This document shows positions 34,090 to 46,105 of a stretch of 64,000 bases of DNA, in pieces. The translations under genes were made by a program, and so were the position numbers. The notes below the pieces were generated by a model that saw only the letters and a list, made by a program, of their open reading frames with translations, did no database searches and was not told where the DNA came from. The stretch spans positions 90,644-154,643 of the forward strand of contig MEHQ01002210.1 in the NCBI GenBank assembly GCA_008828725.1, read 5' to 3'. Source of the DNA: Saccharina japonica. Taxonomy: Eukaryota > Sar > Phaeophyceae > Laminariales > Laminariaceae. The stretch's first letter is position 1. Every line of letters begins with the position of its first letter.

Positions 34090-35169
34090 CAAGGCGTATC
34101 ACGGTATTTTGACGGGACGGGAACGACAGTAACGGCGGGATGGGAGTGTAAAACCGTCGTCAAACTGGTCTCGTCGTTCCGTCCCGTTGACAAATCCCCC
34201 AACTGTTGCCACTTACCGTCCCGTCCCGTCTTAAACATATGCCCCGTTGTACTTTACCGTCCCGTCCTGTCAAGAAATATACTCCCGTTGAAAATTACCG
34301 TCCCGTCCCGTCACTGTACCATTGTCTTTAGCGTTCCGTCCCGCGGACAAACACTTACCTCTCCCGCCAAGATTTCCCCCTTGCCCCTTGTCTCTTTCCG
34401 TCAATTCCCACGAAGAGTTTACTAATTTACGAAATTTGATTTTCACATTCAAATTTAATTTGTTTCCACAGCAGCCTGGTATGCACATTAAATTGAAGTT
34501 ATTCGAGTTTACGAAAAACGAGAGCAAATATGAAAATATGAAAATTTCCTTTTATTTTTTTTTCGATATTTATTTATGTGGTACTGTAGTTCATATTTTA
34601 TACATAATTTTCAGTGGCAACACCCACCAGCCACCCGCTCGAACCTACACACATACCACACTAAGCACAGCAACATCACTAGTGGTAGTAGTACCGGCGT
34701 AGTCGGCACCGCGCCATTGATGCGTATGTCACGAGCGCGGCTGAGCAATCAGCACCGGCACCAGTAGAGTACAGAGTTCGACGTGCCACCCCGTCCGTAA
34801 ACACTGTATTTACCGTCCCGTCCGTCGTCAAAAAATGAATTTGCGGTCCCGTCCCGCCATGGAAAATTTAGTTGACCGTCACGTCCGATCGTGAAATAAA
34901 ATTTTAGCGTCCCGTCCCGTCGTGGAAAGCAATCGCGTTGAATTTTAGCGTCCCGTCCCGTCGGGAAAATCTACCCCATTGAAACTTACCGTCTCGACAA
35001 CGTTCCAGTTGAGAAGTTGTACATCCACTATCTCGTCCCGTCTCGACAACCTGTTTGGTCGTAATTTTATCGTCCCGTCCCGTCCCTTCTTTAATTGTTT
35101 TCCGGGCAAACAAGTAAAAACATTCCCGTCCCGTCTCGTCTCGATTATCAAGTACCGTGATAAGCCTTG
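34090..35169. mobile_element. hAT-like non-autonomous element with 41-bp repeat arrays
   Basis: The terminal inverted repeat is CAAGGCKTATCACGGT, with one mismatch, at 34090 and 35169. The 8-bp flanks GCATTTGC and GTATTTAC agree at six of eight positions. Block B2 has the empty site, one GTGTTTAC near 52129 in otherwise matching sequence. Subterminal zones carry ACCGTCCCGTCCCGTC at 41-bp steps (34215, 34256, 34297 and 34906, 34947, 34988). No transposase frame is present. TSD length and a CA start fit the hAT superfamily. Confidence 0.75.
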
Positions 35170-35474
35170 GTATTTACGAAGAGTGTTTTACTAATTATTT
35201 TTCTGAGTCTTCTTCCGTCGTCAGAAACGCCACATCAGTTATTTGTTATCAGGAAATGATGCAAATCGACGAGTAGTGGCAATACTGAAGCAAATGCGCG
35301 AAACCTGAAGGCAAGTATGCACCGGGTGTGTGTGTGGGGAAGGGAGATCTGCGACCATGGCTTGTCCAGAATTCCGCTGAGGGAGAACCTTCCGCGAATA
35401 GGCTGACTAGCACAATAAGTGGTGGTTGACACAACAAAGTTCAACGTTGTATTCGTCAGAATACGTACAGAATC

Positions 35475-35925
35475 ACACCCAGGGTATTTGTTCCGGGTAT
35501 TATCCTACTAAGAACTTCTGTGAGCTCTGTACGGCGTTCCTCGCTGTACCCTGAAGGCGTAAGGTGTATTTTCGGTTACCCGTCCGTACACGGTGCCGAT
35601 TTCTGAATTCGAAAATATTACGGTCCGATTCGGTGCGCTTTTACGAAATCCGAAATCCTATGTTGCCGTTCGGTGCGGCGTTCAGATACTCTGAATATTA
35701 CACTGCGGTGCGGTTCGGTGATGTCATATATTCTACGGTGCAGTTCCGTATGGTTAACAGCTTGCAAATCCAACGGTGCGGTTCGGTTCGGTTCAGTTGT
35801 CTGATATCGTTATTACTGCGGTGCCGTTCGGAGTTGTGATATATCCTACTGTGGGATTCGGCGCGGTTTCCAGTTGTACGCTGTTTTGTGCGGTGCGGTT
35901 CCACCCCCCGTAAGTAAAAACGTAC
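35475..35925 (+). repeat. GGTGCGGTTCGG degenerate array
   Basis: CGGTGCGGTTCGG and variants recur about eight times at uneven steps of 30-45 bp between about 35590 and 35905. The left part, 35475-35560, has ACCCTG/CAGGGT words. No terminal repeats are found. Confidence 0.65.
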
Positions 35926-35937
35926 GATACCGCTTTT

Positions 35938-36525
35938 CTACCACGGTGCACCCAATTGATAAAAACTAAACGTGCAATACCGGAGGTTCGGCACGCTGCT
36001 TCTCTTCAGTTGACGTGTAAGTAACTCGTACAAATCCGTGGCCCGAATAAGCCTAAGTTCTTCCAGACAGAGATCGAATTTACTGACCTCTTGAATGGGA
36101 TGCGGGTTCAGAGTAAAAACATATGTTTTCCAGGCTAATTGTTGAAGGCGCTCAGGGCCTATTATCTGCCGAAGGTTATTGTACGAGGCAGTCAGCTGCG
36201 AAGCTCTCTGTTCCACTGACAACTTGTACTGTCGAAGCTAAGGTACAGTCGAGGGAGGACAGACAAAAAAGGGAATGAGCTGGTTCCACAGTTTTGCTGT
36301 TGGAATTACGACCAGGAGTACCCGCATCGTGCCAGTAACTGAGATGACTGAAGTCCTCGCAGCCGTGACCGATAATAGGCAGCTCGTCGTATTCGTCCAC
36401 TTTCTACTCAAGATGAGTCTTCCGGAACGATCGCCGGCGTTGCCCAGGGCCTGCAGAGATTTCGTCCGTATCTCCTTCTGACGCTGTTGTCGGCACTTGC
36501 ATGTAATATAACCGACGATAATCAT
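35938..36525 (-). CDS. Possible small gene, two exons, unrecognised
   Basis: Two minus-strand parts look coding. The upstream one (about 36400-36310) reads DEYDELPIIGHGCEDFSHLS followed by YWHDAG, with a possible donor GG|GTACTC near 36324. The downstream one (36222-35938) reads VEQRASQLTASYNNLRQIIG and ends RYCTFSFYQLGAPW, with a possible acceptor TTGTCAG near 36218. The second part is rich in Leu, Arg and Gln and probably helical. No family is recognised. A start further upstream on 36525 is possible in another frame. It lies between block A2 and gene B and has no partner left of gene A. Confidence 0.35.
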
Positions 36526-36944
36526 TTTGGCCTGGTTTGGCTCGAATTGTATTTCTCGAGTTTCCTATCTCCTATTTTTATTCCTAATTTTCTGTTTCCC
36601 GGGGTTGCAGATTTAGTTCTGTTTCATTTTTCACTAGTACATACCAGGTGGCACGTATTATACGTATATATTAGGCACGATTTCCCTCCGGGGTCGTTGC
36701 GTATGTGATAAGAACAAAGGGGACTTGTTGATACAATATAGCAATCGGTTTGCCTGGCGCTGCGCTTTTGATATATACGAGGGTGACGCAAGGAATAAGC
36801 AGAAGACCCCGATCAACCTGGATAGTCGTCGGGCATCTATTTTTATTTTCGATTCGGTTCGAATCACTTAAGACTCGGTTTACATTAATTTGTGGCGCTG
36901 GGAACGTGTGTAGCATCTGCTATAGGTGGTTACACAGAAACATC

Positions 36945-37262
36945 CCATCGGTCGCCCCGATGACCTAGTGGTACCCTCGAATGCTACTGAGTGTTGGTTT
37001 CCGAGGTTAGAATCTCAGGTGGTTCGGACTGTGGAGTACATTTGCAAAACTAACTAAACAATGGGATCGACTGCCGAGAGGTACTAGTAGCGTAGGTAGG
37101 CGCAATCCGATGGGAGTCGATGGAGGAAGAAATGTATATAGCCTTCTCGCGATGAAAATTCAAGGCACGAACCATAGTGGGCGAGGAGGGCAAGGAGTTT
37201 ACTTTGTGACCCCGGATCTAAGTTACGACTAGGAAGCAGAGAGAAAAATAGAGCGAAAACAC
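36945..37262 (+). mobile_element. tRNA-derived SINE, near full length
   Basis: It starts GGTCGCCCCGATGACCTAG (A box) with a B box AGGTTAGAATCTCAGG near 37005, and has the body motif GACCCCGGATCTAAGTTACG near 37207. It lies just right of gene B's 3' flank block. Confidence 0.78.
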
Positions 37263-37623
37263 AAACTGTACTTGAAAAAAAACAAAACTGCGTAGAACAC
37301 CTGGCGGTGTCTCTATATAGCAAGCAGAGCAGCACATCACAGTAGATACCGCTACAGACACACCAACGTAGCGGCAGCAAAGCAGCAGTAAAACGCTCAA
37401 AACGTGTGTCAACGGGGCAGAAACGTATATCGTAAGAATATCAATCATACAGCTACTACTGCCACATAGTCCATGTAAGCAGCCTTTTCCATCTCAGCAA
37501 TTACTCGCGTAAGGTGCCGAGGCAAGAAGCACCTCTACGAGAGACGCTGTGTACAAATCCCTCGACACCGTGGCTTACATGAGACACCATCTGCCGAACA
37601 GCCGTCAGTATTCACAATAGTAT

Positions 37624-40600
37624 CTACTGGTTTTCCAATTTCACCGCCGACCTCGCTCGCCAAAAGGCCTGGATACCGTATTCACTCTCTGCGTCTTCCT
37701 GCCCCATACGCATGGTTGGCCGCCGAAGATAAGTGTGAGATGGACCCTCTTCTTCTGCCACGATCACTGGCCGTCGTGATGCACTGCATGCGCCCATTGC
37801 CCCGACCAAAACGGCAACAATCATTAAAACATGCCCCGTTACGAACACTCCGGCCAATATTTGTTGGCTGTCGCTCGACTCCTGTGACACATCGACCCTC
37901 AACAGCAGCACGTCAAACATGCTGAAAAATACTAGTATATGTCCAGAACGCGATAGCCACTTGTCCGATGCCGACTCGTATGGCGACAATACCTCCGACA
38001 CGACGAAGAAGATAAATGTACTACCTATCGTTATCGCGATTTGCGCCGTATCGCCCGGGTATATAAAAACAACCACCCCCGTCAGCATGATGCGCCGTCC
38101 ATACTCGATGATCTCATAGAAAAACCGGTTGGGCCGATACTGTGCCCACAGGCTAGCGATAGACCGAGCTGCGGTCTTGTCTGCTCCAGGATCAGAGAGG
38201 ACATCACAATAACGATCCAAGAGGACAGCAAACAGCAGCGGTATACCAACGGGATACGCAGCGATCATGAACACGGCATACAGCTGAAACGCTCTATGTT
38301 TTGGGTCCGTGCATAGAATTCGATAGTCCGCTCGGAGATACAGTTTACCGTCGTCAAGAGAGTCGCACGCAAACATTTGGAACACAGTCGATGACACAGA
38401 CGAATACACGAAGAACAATACGAATAATACGGCAGATATGTGCCTGTTGCGAATTTTCTTCCCCACACCATCACCAGACCCGGAGCTCCTATGCAGGGCT
38501 ATTTTGTACGTCATTCCCAGAAAACCAAGTACCCCCAAAGGACACAATGTTCCGACGAGTAGCCGGTCGTGGAAGTCGATGTCTCGCCATAGGCACCCGG
38601 CAGATGCTACAATCCCGATGTCGAGGTTGATATAGTCGATGCCGCTCAAAAACGTCTGGTATACCCCTGGATATATGACATCGGCCACGGATGCAAACTG
38701 CGAAATAGACCACAAACAGCACATTGGTTGTTTCATGAAGAAAATACGTGTTAGCGAGAAAGAAACATGTTTGGTGTATACGGATACATCGTGCCCCTCG
38801 TACTCGGAAACTAATTAAGGTCTTGATAGTGTTTGGATCAATTACAACAATGGCGTGTATCAAAACGTTTGTTGAATGTGCCAAAAACAAGCCGGTTGTG
38901 GCAGCATCGCAACAACTTGTTTCCGCGGGGGAGTGTTAAGTTTATCGTAAAGCTGGGCGCGCATTTTCCCTGCTTACATACGATCGTCCGGATTGCGTGA
39001 TTTGCTAAAATCGTTTTGTGGTGGTATCAACCCAGCGACATGTCGTATACCTTCGTACGGATAGTTGTGCAACACAAACATCAGTCGTTGTGCTTGAACT
39101 GAAAGGCTATCTTGTGTCGCCAAACAATATTTTAGGTGATATCAATGCCACGAAATGATTGCGTGAATACTACTCTGACTAGACGAGTGCTACGACAGAG
39201 GTAGCACATTTTCGCCGAAACGTTTTCTGAATTATGGAACTCATTAACTCGAACTCGCCATAATTGTTCGCCGAATTATTAGGACATGGGATTGTTCATC
39301 GGGTCGTAGGTATGTTTGCCTCTAAAATCATTGTTTGGGCGACTGACTACTACAGTAGTATACAACTCCTCAAGTATGAAGCTTCAGAATAAATAATTAC
39401 TGTCTTGTGTTAACTGGTCTGGTTGTTAGGGTTTTAATGCATGGATTAGGGACAGTGCCGATTCGTTTACGCACCGCGTACTCGCATCGCACAGTTTTAG
39501 TGATTGGCCAGGTTGATGTATGTACGCTGCAAACTGTCGACAGTGTTGTGATATTTGTCACGCTATTACTTGGCGCACATACGGAAAAAAGGCATGCCGG
39601 CTGTGTTCCCCCCTGATTCCCCTTCACCTAGTTATCCTCTCTTGCCAGCGCCCGCCACGACTTATCGTAAACAACCAGCGAGATACCACCTCATGCATCA
39701 ACACACCAAAGCTCAAGATGCCATCGTGTTGAGCGTTGTACAACATGGACCTGATCGCATGTCGATCCAGAACCAGCACGACGGCGGCATCATTCTTTCG
39801 CTTATCCGTCGAGAGCTTCGGTGGGCTTACGTATTGTTTGGACTTTGAGTTGCATGGCACCGCATAACTAAAGAGATATCACTGGACTGTGTTTTTGTGA
39901 TCTGTTTGTCTTTAAACAAGTGGCGCACACGCAACGGAAGTGATGGCTCCCAAAGATGTCATCGAGATTTTTCACAAACACCTCGTCCTCTGCCTGTTGT
40001 CGATATAACTAGCTTGGAGTTTTGACGAGGGGTTTCGCTCTACAGTGGGTGGCAAAATTCTAGGTTTCTCGTTTTTAGGGTATTTTCCCTCGGTTGCCGG
40101 GTATACAGCGTGTACCACTTGGTTGCGGGGAAAACACAGTCCTAGACGGAACTGCAACGGCTGTTGGTTTGTTACATGTGAACACCCAAAGTCCCCTGTA
40201 TTCCAGATTAGAGTGGTATTAAGTTCGAACACAACCCCAGCCCCAACCCGTATGTACGTCCATTTATATTGCAACACGTTCATGTAAAATGTGCCGATAT
40301 CGACGTACATGGATCAATATGAGTACTTTACGGTCCTAATAGTTTCGGCCACAACGGTAAAAGTTTACGACACCCCATAGTTCAACTTTCCGTCACAAAA
40401 ATCTAGTTTTTTGTTTCGCGCAGGACACGCGGGTTAGCGTGGGAACGTGTATGGTGAATACGTTTGACCGGTTGTGTCATGGTCGGAATCAGGCTTGACT
40501 TTACCCGAAACCCAACTAGTTCGTTAAATCAACGCCGGTGATCATCGGCGAACCGATGCTTCAGTCTATAATGGTCAAGACTACACAAAGCCAGACAGGG

Positions 40601-43144
40601 TTAGTTATTGTCTGCAAACACAAATTGTGGGTAGCAACCCTTGCCTGGGTTAAAATTTGGAAGACGACGATGACGCTCTTGAAGCCCTGAAGACCCCCGC
40701 CTCGAAGTTTCCAGTTGTGGATGAATGTGGCCTTGCGCTCTTCTGAGTTTGTAGATACTAAATACACAAATATGGCCACGATGATCCAGAACATGACCAT
40801 CGCGCTGATTAGAACGGTAAACACAAACCGCCATGACAATGGTTCGGAGCACCGCGAGCATGTTCGAAACAGCGACGGGAAGAACCCAGGTTGACACACA
40901 GAGCAGTCTGCATCAAGCGCGTGCAAAGAAAACGAGAGAGTCGGGTGGTGAAACGATGTTTGAGAATTGTATTCACAGAAGACGAACATTTCACGCACAG
41001 CATAGTGTAAGCCATCCGCTCACTCACATGGCCCCATGTACCCCTCGTCACAGAAGCTAGCCTCCCCCGTCTGCCCACCCAGACACGCGTCCGCATTGTA
41101 GCACGCGAGTATGGTAGAACTTTGTGTTGATGTGCGCCAGTAGCCCTCATCAATAATGAGAGTTTCCAGCGTAGTACCAGTTCCGCTGGCGGACGTGTGC
41201 TCCGGTGCAGTCGAGCAAATAGGGTCGAAATTGCTTCCGCTGACGGTGCAACCCTGACACTCTTCCCATGAGGGACATCCGTCACACACCTTATCATAAC
41301 GCGCAGTGCCTGCGTCCTCCTGCACACGACGAGCGCGAAAAAAACACCGGGATCAAATGGACGCGAAGCTAAAGTTGCGAGTTAGAAGGACTCGAAAGGC
41401 GAACCACGGAAATATACCGCCACGCAAACAACGCGCCTACTTAAGGTTGAACAACGTGAAATAAATGTAGATGTATGCATCAAGAATTCGACAGGAAAAA
41501 AAACTGAGCAGACAGAGGCTTGCGCACCTTTGGGGTCTCTAGCGGAAATTCTCCTTCGAGGCAGGAAAAGACATTTCCGGTGAAGGAGGTGTCGCTTATG
41601 TTGACCAACGAATCAAAGACAGAAACAGCGAGGCCACTTCTCGACGCCACGTTGTTGATGAACTGGCAGTTCGAGTACACTGTCGGGGCGGGAAAAACCT
41701 TTTCGTCGTCGCCATTGTCATACGTTGCGATGGCACCCCCGACGCCCGCCGAATTTGTATGAAATATCACGTTCTCGAAATAGTGACCCCGAGCATTGCC
41801 TGACGAAAATATCGCTCCACCGGTAGCGAACGCGACGTTTTCCGTAAACGTTGCCTCTCCGGCAATGATGATGCGGGAACTGTCTCCGGACCATGATCCG
41901 TATAGAGCCAAAGCCCCACCTTGGCCAGTAGTGGCGGAGTTGCGGATGAACTTGGTGGTTCCCTGACAAGTTATACGAGAGGATACGATGGCGTGAATCG
42001 CGCCCCCGTCCTTGTGGGCTACGTTGTCGGTGAACACGGTGTCACCTGTCCACGTCACCACCGACTCCGATAGGAACAATGCGCCTGCCTTGTCGCCGGC
42101 GGTATTGCCAGTGAACTTGGTTTCCCCGGTCCAAGAAATATTATTGCTTGTGAGGGCATGAAGGCCCCCTCCCGCCCCACCGGCTCTATTTGATTCAAAG
42201 ACCGTATCGCCGCTCCAAGCGACGACACAATCAGACTCTAAAGCCAACCCACCGCCATCACCAGTGGCTGCGTTTTCGATAAAATTTGTTTCTCCGGTCC
42301 AAGAAAACCGCGTACCGTTTTTTAGCAATCCCGCCCCTCCAGTGCCGGCGGTGTTGTACTCAAACGCTGTCTCGCCATCCCAAGAGATGACTGATGATTC
42401 AGCCAGAATAGCGCCTCCAGACAGTGCGTCGTTGTTGGAGAATGTCGTGCTGCCTTGCCAATATATATACGAAACTTGGTGTGCGAATATTGCACCTCCC
42501 TTGGAAGCTTCGTTCCCGGAGAAAACCGTGTCACCGTCCCACGAAACTGCCGATTCCCCCTGCACGAAAATCGCGCCCCCATCCTCTGAAGCGTGGTTAG
42601 TACGAAATATTGTCTTACGGCCATTCCAAAACACAGTAGAGGACTGAGCCGCGTATATGGCGCCTCCATACGTAGCGGTATTTGATTGGAACGTCGTTCT
42701 GCCGCCAAATGAAACGATAGCTTGGCCCAGAGCGACGACAGCCCCGCCGAATACCGCATGACCGTTCACGAGGGTCATATTTGAAATGTTCAAAGAGCAC
42801 GTGCCATCGACCGCAAACAGTTGGGTCGTGTGGTTTCCATCGGCGGTTGCCGTTTCATTTCCTCCAGCTATGTTGAGCGACGTGCCCTGCGTGATACGTA
42901 TCGTCTGCGAAACAACGACTTTTCCATACCACATAACGGAGAATGATCCATTGGAGCACTGAAGCGAACTCGCGAGAGTAGCCGCGTCGTGGGTGTTTCG
43001 TACAGTCAGCAACCGGTGTGCAACAGGGCAGGGTAGAAATCCCTGGGCCAAATTAAACACAGGAAGCAGAAGCAGGCTCGCGGCTTGGAGAAGAACGACC
43101 GACGTAGACCTGCTTTCGTGAACGCGTCCGTCGTCACGGTTTTT
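37624..43144 (-). CDS. Gene B: Pmp-like beta-helix and multi-pass membrane protein
   Basis: Inferred exons are about 43144-41528, 41319-41028, 40907-40645 and 38697-37624, with the same phases as gene A; introns 1 and 2 are 208 and 120 bp (GT-AG) and intron 3 is 1947 bp with a GC donor. Exon 1 has a hydrophobic leader (SVVLLQAASLLLLPVF), then about 13 Pmp turns (GGAIYAAQ, GGAIFVQ, GGAIFSSGN) of a parallel beta-helix. The Cys-rich module reads CDGCPSWEECQGC and, after splicing, GPYCSVCQPGF. Exons 3-4 encode about seven membrane helices with DFHDRLL, YLRADYRILC and YRPNRFFYEIIEYGRR. The protein is about 1075 residues. The C-terminal tail after the last helix differs from gene A, while the membrane core is well conserved, which suggests both are under constraint. 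As in gene A, the start codon probably lies in an unseen upstream exon. Confidence 0.86.
38698..40644 (-). other. Intron 3 of gene B, GC-AG type
   Basis: The donor reads CAG|GCAAGG at 40645/40644 and the acceptor TCGCAG|TTTGC at 38698/38697. It is 739 bp longer than its counterpart in gene A. I see no gene in it; open frames at 39407-39860 are short and overlap on both strands. Confidence 0.72.
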
Positions 43145-43799
43145 TCAAGGCGGTAGATATGCAGGTGTGGATAAGCACGGTACAATGTTTTGCTTGAAGA
43201 CCGAGGATACCTACTAATATGTGAGACACACATTAAAGCAAAACTCTGGAATGAACATAGGCATAGTCACCCACAGTTTGTATTTCACAAGTCTGGCGTA
43301 AAATAGCGTCGTCATCAAGGGAAATCCGGCGGGCGTTTTCAAGATGTCCTTTGTAGATCGCATCCGATTAACATTCAAGCAGTCCTCAACGGCGGGGGGG
43401 CTGTATGTCCACGCCGACCTCGTCTGTATCAGCTTGTAATCGCTGCTTTCATGCTGTATAAGCGCGCAGAATTCGAATGGCGTACTATATCACGATGAAT
43501 GGATATCACTAGCGCTAAACACCAACGGTAGACCATCCTATACACTCAGACAACCCCCACCATGACACCCTTCACGTCTTGGACAGGTCGAAATACACCG
43601 CTTACATTGTAACCTGCCGTTATGAAATCTCGTGCCGGGTCTGTGCAGTGCATGTCTAACCCAGGAAACGTGTCCTAGATCATACAGATCATACGGTACT
43701 CAAATGTCGACACGAGCTGGATCCAACTGATCAAGAACATATCCGCCATGATTATTTTACGAACATCGTCAGAGTGCAAGCACCATTGGGTGCAAGTAA

Positions 43800-44010
43800 T
43801 TTTAGCCCGTGGTGCCCTTAGGACTCGCTAGGACTCAGTCATTAATAGTTTTAGTACTCTGTAGACTCGGAATAAATCAGTAAGTTCGACTTCTGATACC
43901 CTCAGGACCCACAAGAACTCGGTGATTTCAACTTCTGGTTTTCTGGGGTTTGGCGAGGACTCAGTTATTTCAGCTTCGGATAGCCAGGATCCTCGCAGCG
44001 ACTTAGTCAT
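43800..44010. repeat. Degenerate GGACTCAGTCATT minisatellite (B copy)
   Basis: This is the counterpart of 13740-14010, with fewer recognisable units. Confidence 0.6.
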
Positions 44011-44034
44011 GTCCGCTTCTGGTACCCACGATAC

Positions 44035-44331
44035 TTACGGCTTCAACCCGGCTGGGACTCGCCAGTTAACGACCGAGTCCCAGTGAAAGGTACTGGTCAT
44101 CTGAAGACCTGTGAACGTGTATGTCATCAAGTGTGAATCGATCGTATTTCCGAGGTGCGGACACCCTGTCATGACGGTACAAGGCTTCCCGTACTGTTTC
44201 CAAGCGGTTCGTTTCCGAAACCGTTCGCGTTCAGTCATAAGGAAGAATAACGCGCTGCGGCACGCACCTCGACTTCCTCGGGCAGACCCCGCGGTGAGGC
44301 TCCATGCCGTCGTCGACCTAACAAAGGACAC
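44035..44331 (-). CDS. Conserved unrecognised ORF upstream of gene B
   Basis: A 98-codon minus-strand frame includes GACRSALFFLMTERERFRKR, TGCPHLGNTIDSHLMTYTFTG and TFHWDSVVNW. The A block at 14060-14353 keeps much of the same reading. The peptide has a varied composition with no signal or membrane segment, and I do not recognise it. It points the same way as gene B and lies about 0.9 kb upstream of it. It could be an exon of a neighbouring gene, a decayed gene in both blocks, or noncoding DNA. Confidence 0.28.
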   Translation of the reverse strand: MSFVRSTTAWSLTAGSARGSRGACRSALFFLMTERERFRKRTAWKQYGKPCTVMTGCPHLGNTIDSHLMTYTFTGLQMTSTFHWDSVVNWRVPAGLKP

Positions 44332-45477
44332 AATTCGGGCAACACATATATGTACGAGGTATGTATGTATATGTCATGGTGAGGAGCGACCCACAGTGTT
44401 TCTCGATAGACAGACGCAGTTAGCACGTTTTCGGTCCTAATGTCTAGCGGCAATGATATATCACCTTAACGTAAAGGGTGTAGCCGATAAAGCGAAGAGG
44501 GCCATCTACCATACAATCAACACTGAACCACGCTTTTAACCTCCGTGATATTAACCGCCTTGTTCTGGAGGCATTTGGTGTTAAAGCTCGTGCTCACGTT
44601 ACCCCGTGCACCGTTTGCTGCTGATCACTAAGTATATATCACCCACTCGATTAGTCCTGATATAATCACTGCACTAAAACAAATTAATGGCAAATGTCCT
44701 GCACACCTTATGTCGTGGAATTTATTCGTCAGAGTACTTTAGTGGTGTGTAAGTCGGCGGGTAATGGTGTCCATCGACGGAAATTGATAGCCATTGCCGG
44801 TCACAAAGGTTTTGGAAACGGATCTAGCGAGAGCTTTTGCCGCCCAGAATGCATCAATACATGTAGACATCGATAGCCATTGTCAACGGCAATGTATCCT
44901 CCAAGCTGTTCATCGATAACAATGGTTGGGTGCAACAACTTTCCACCTAGTAGGTACTGCAGCATATTCCTAACCGCTCAATACGTTGGGAACGTAACCT
45001 ATCGATAGACACTACCGACGACAATACATCGAGAAACGTGACCAATCCATTTGCTTTACACGGCCAACAGGATACCCGTCCGTTGCACCATATTATATAT
45101 TTGTGTGAATTGATCAGCCTTTCCATCCGACAATGAGTAGCATGGGTTCAACCTTGATAATTCCTAAAATCCGTGAGTAGAGTAAACGCGTGACACCCCG
45201 CTAACCCGCGAAAACAAATAGCCGGCCCTCCGCAGGAACTGGCAGAGTTAGGAAAAGCGTCAGCTTACGTCTGCAAACCTCACGTACGATGGGTTTCTGC
45301 TCTTTCTTCATTACTTTTGTTGTTTTTCGAACAACTAGTGCTCTTCTCAATTGTCTAATCAAATAATAGTGCGTTAGATACACCTGGTGTAAGATACAGA
45401 AATCATTGGTGACGTATATAATAGTGTATATTCCCCGCGTGCTGTGCAACATAACAGTGAACCCTCCGAAAACAATC

Positions 45478-45600
45478 CCGTTCAGTCCCGTCGTGGCTGG
45501 ATCCCGCACAAACTATTCTGTCGAATCCCGGCGTGGCTAGACCCCGTTGAGTTTCGTGATGGATAAATCGCGTCTCGCGGAGTCCCGTGGTGGCGAGATC
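45478..45600. repeat. Short TCCCGTCGTGGCT array (B copy)
   Basis: This is the counterpart of 15790-15930, with three to four units. Confidence 0.6.
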
Positions 45601-45848
45601 CTAATTGAATTCAGTGAGATAAAGCCCTCTGTACTTGTGCTCTAGCCTGAGACTAACGATGGGCACCGGATGTCATTTTGAAAAAAACTGGTAACCGGAT
45701 AGGAGGCGTTAATCTAAAGAAACAAATATGCCGGTTTAAACCGGTTACAACCTAAACCCGGTTAAACCGATTGATAAGTGGTAAACTACCCATAACGTTG
45801 CACATGAGGTTTTTTCAATGCTTGGCACCTTGTGGTGTACTCCCCTTT

Positions 45849-45990
45849 TCTCTCAGTCTTTCATCACGCAAAGGGAATATACCTGCTCTTCTTCTATCTC
45901 TAAGCAAACAACACACGTGAGTACCAACGAGTACCCGTTCCATAGGCTGACCTGCCGAGGGATACCCTGTCCCCTTAACTTAGGTTTCTC
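45849..45990 (+). mobile_element. Partial LTR of the 22180 family
   Basis: About 140 bp match the second half of the LTRs at 22180 and 28910 (CATCACGC, GTGAGTACCAACGAGTACCC, TAGGCTGACCTG). It is a diverged fragment, older than the full element, and abuts the right edge of block B1. Confidence 0.8.
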
Positions 45991-46105
45991 ACACCTGTCC
46001 CCGCACACCTCTTATTATATACCTGGTATATATTATTGAATTATCAGCAAATCTATGGTAAAGAGCACAATACCAAGGTATACCTGATATGTTTATTTCA
46101 GACTG

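Larger units (their letters stand above)
31725..35470. repeat. Segmental duplication block A2
   Basis: This block aligns in the same orientation with 48215-52420. Shared landmarks are CCAATCGGCGTTGGA (31759/48259), ATGCGGCGTGTCAAAG (32591/50277), CCTACCAGCACCAGCGCAC and GACACAACAAAGTTC at the right end. A hAT-like element at 34090 is found only in this copy. B2 has three private insertions. Confidence 0.88.
37464..45843. repeat. Segmental duplication block B1
   Basis: This block is homologous in the same orientation to 8153-16173 and contains gene B and its upstream flank. The right limit falls at CTTGGCACCTTGTGGTGTAC, directly followed by a partial LTR. Confidence 0.9.

Noticed and set aside
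34140-35160. Telomere-like or interstitial telomeric repeat (CCGTCCCGTC)
   Set aside because: The words are spaced at 41 bp with unrelated DNA between and lie inside inverted ends, not as a pure tandem telomere motif.
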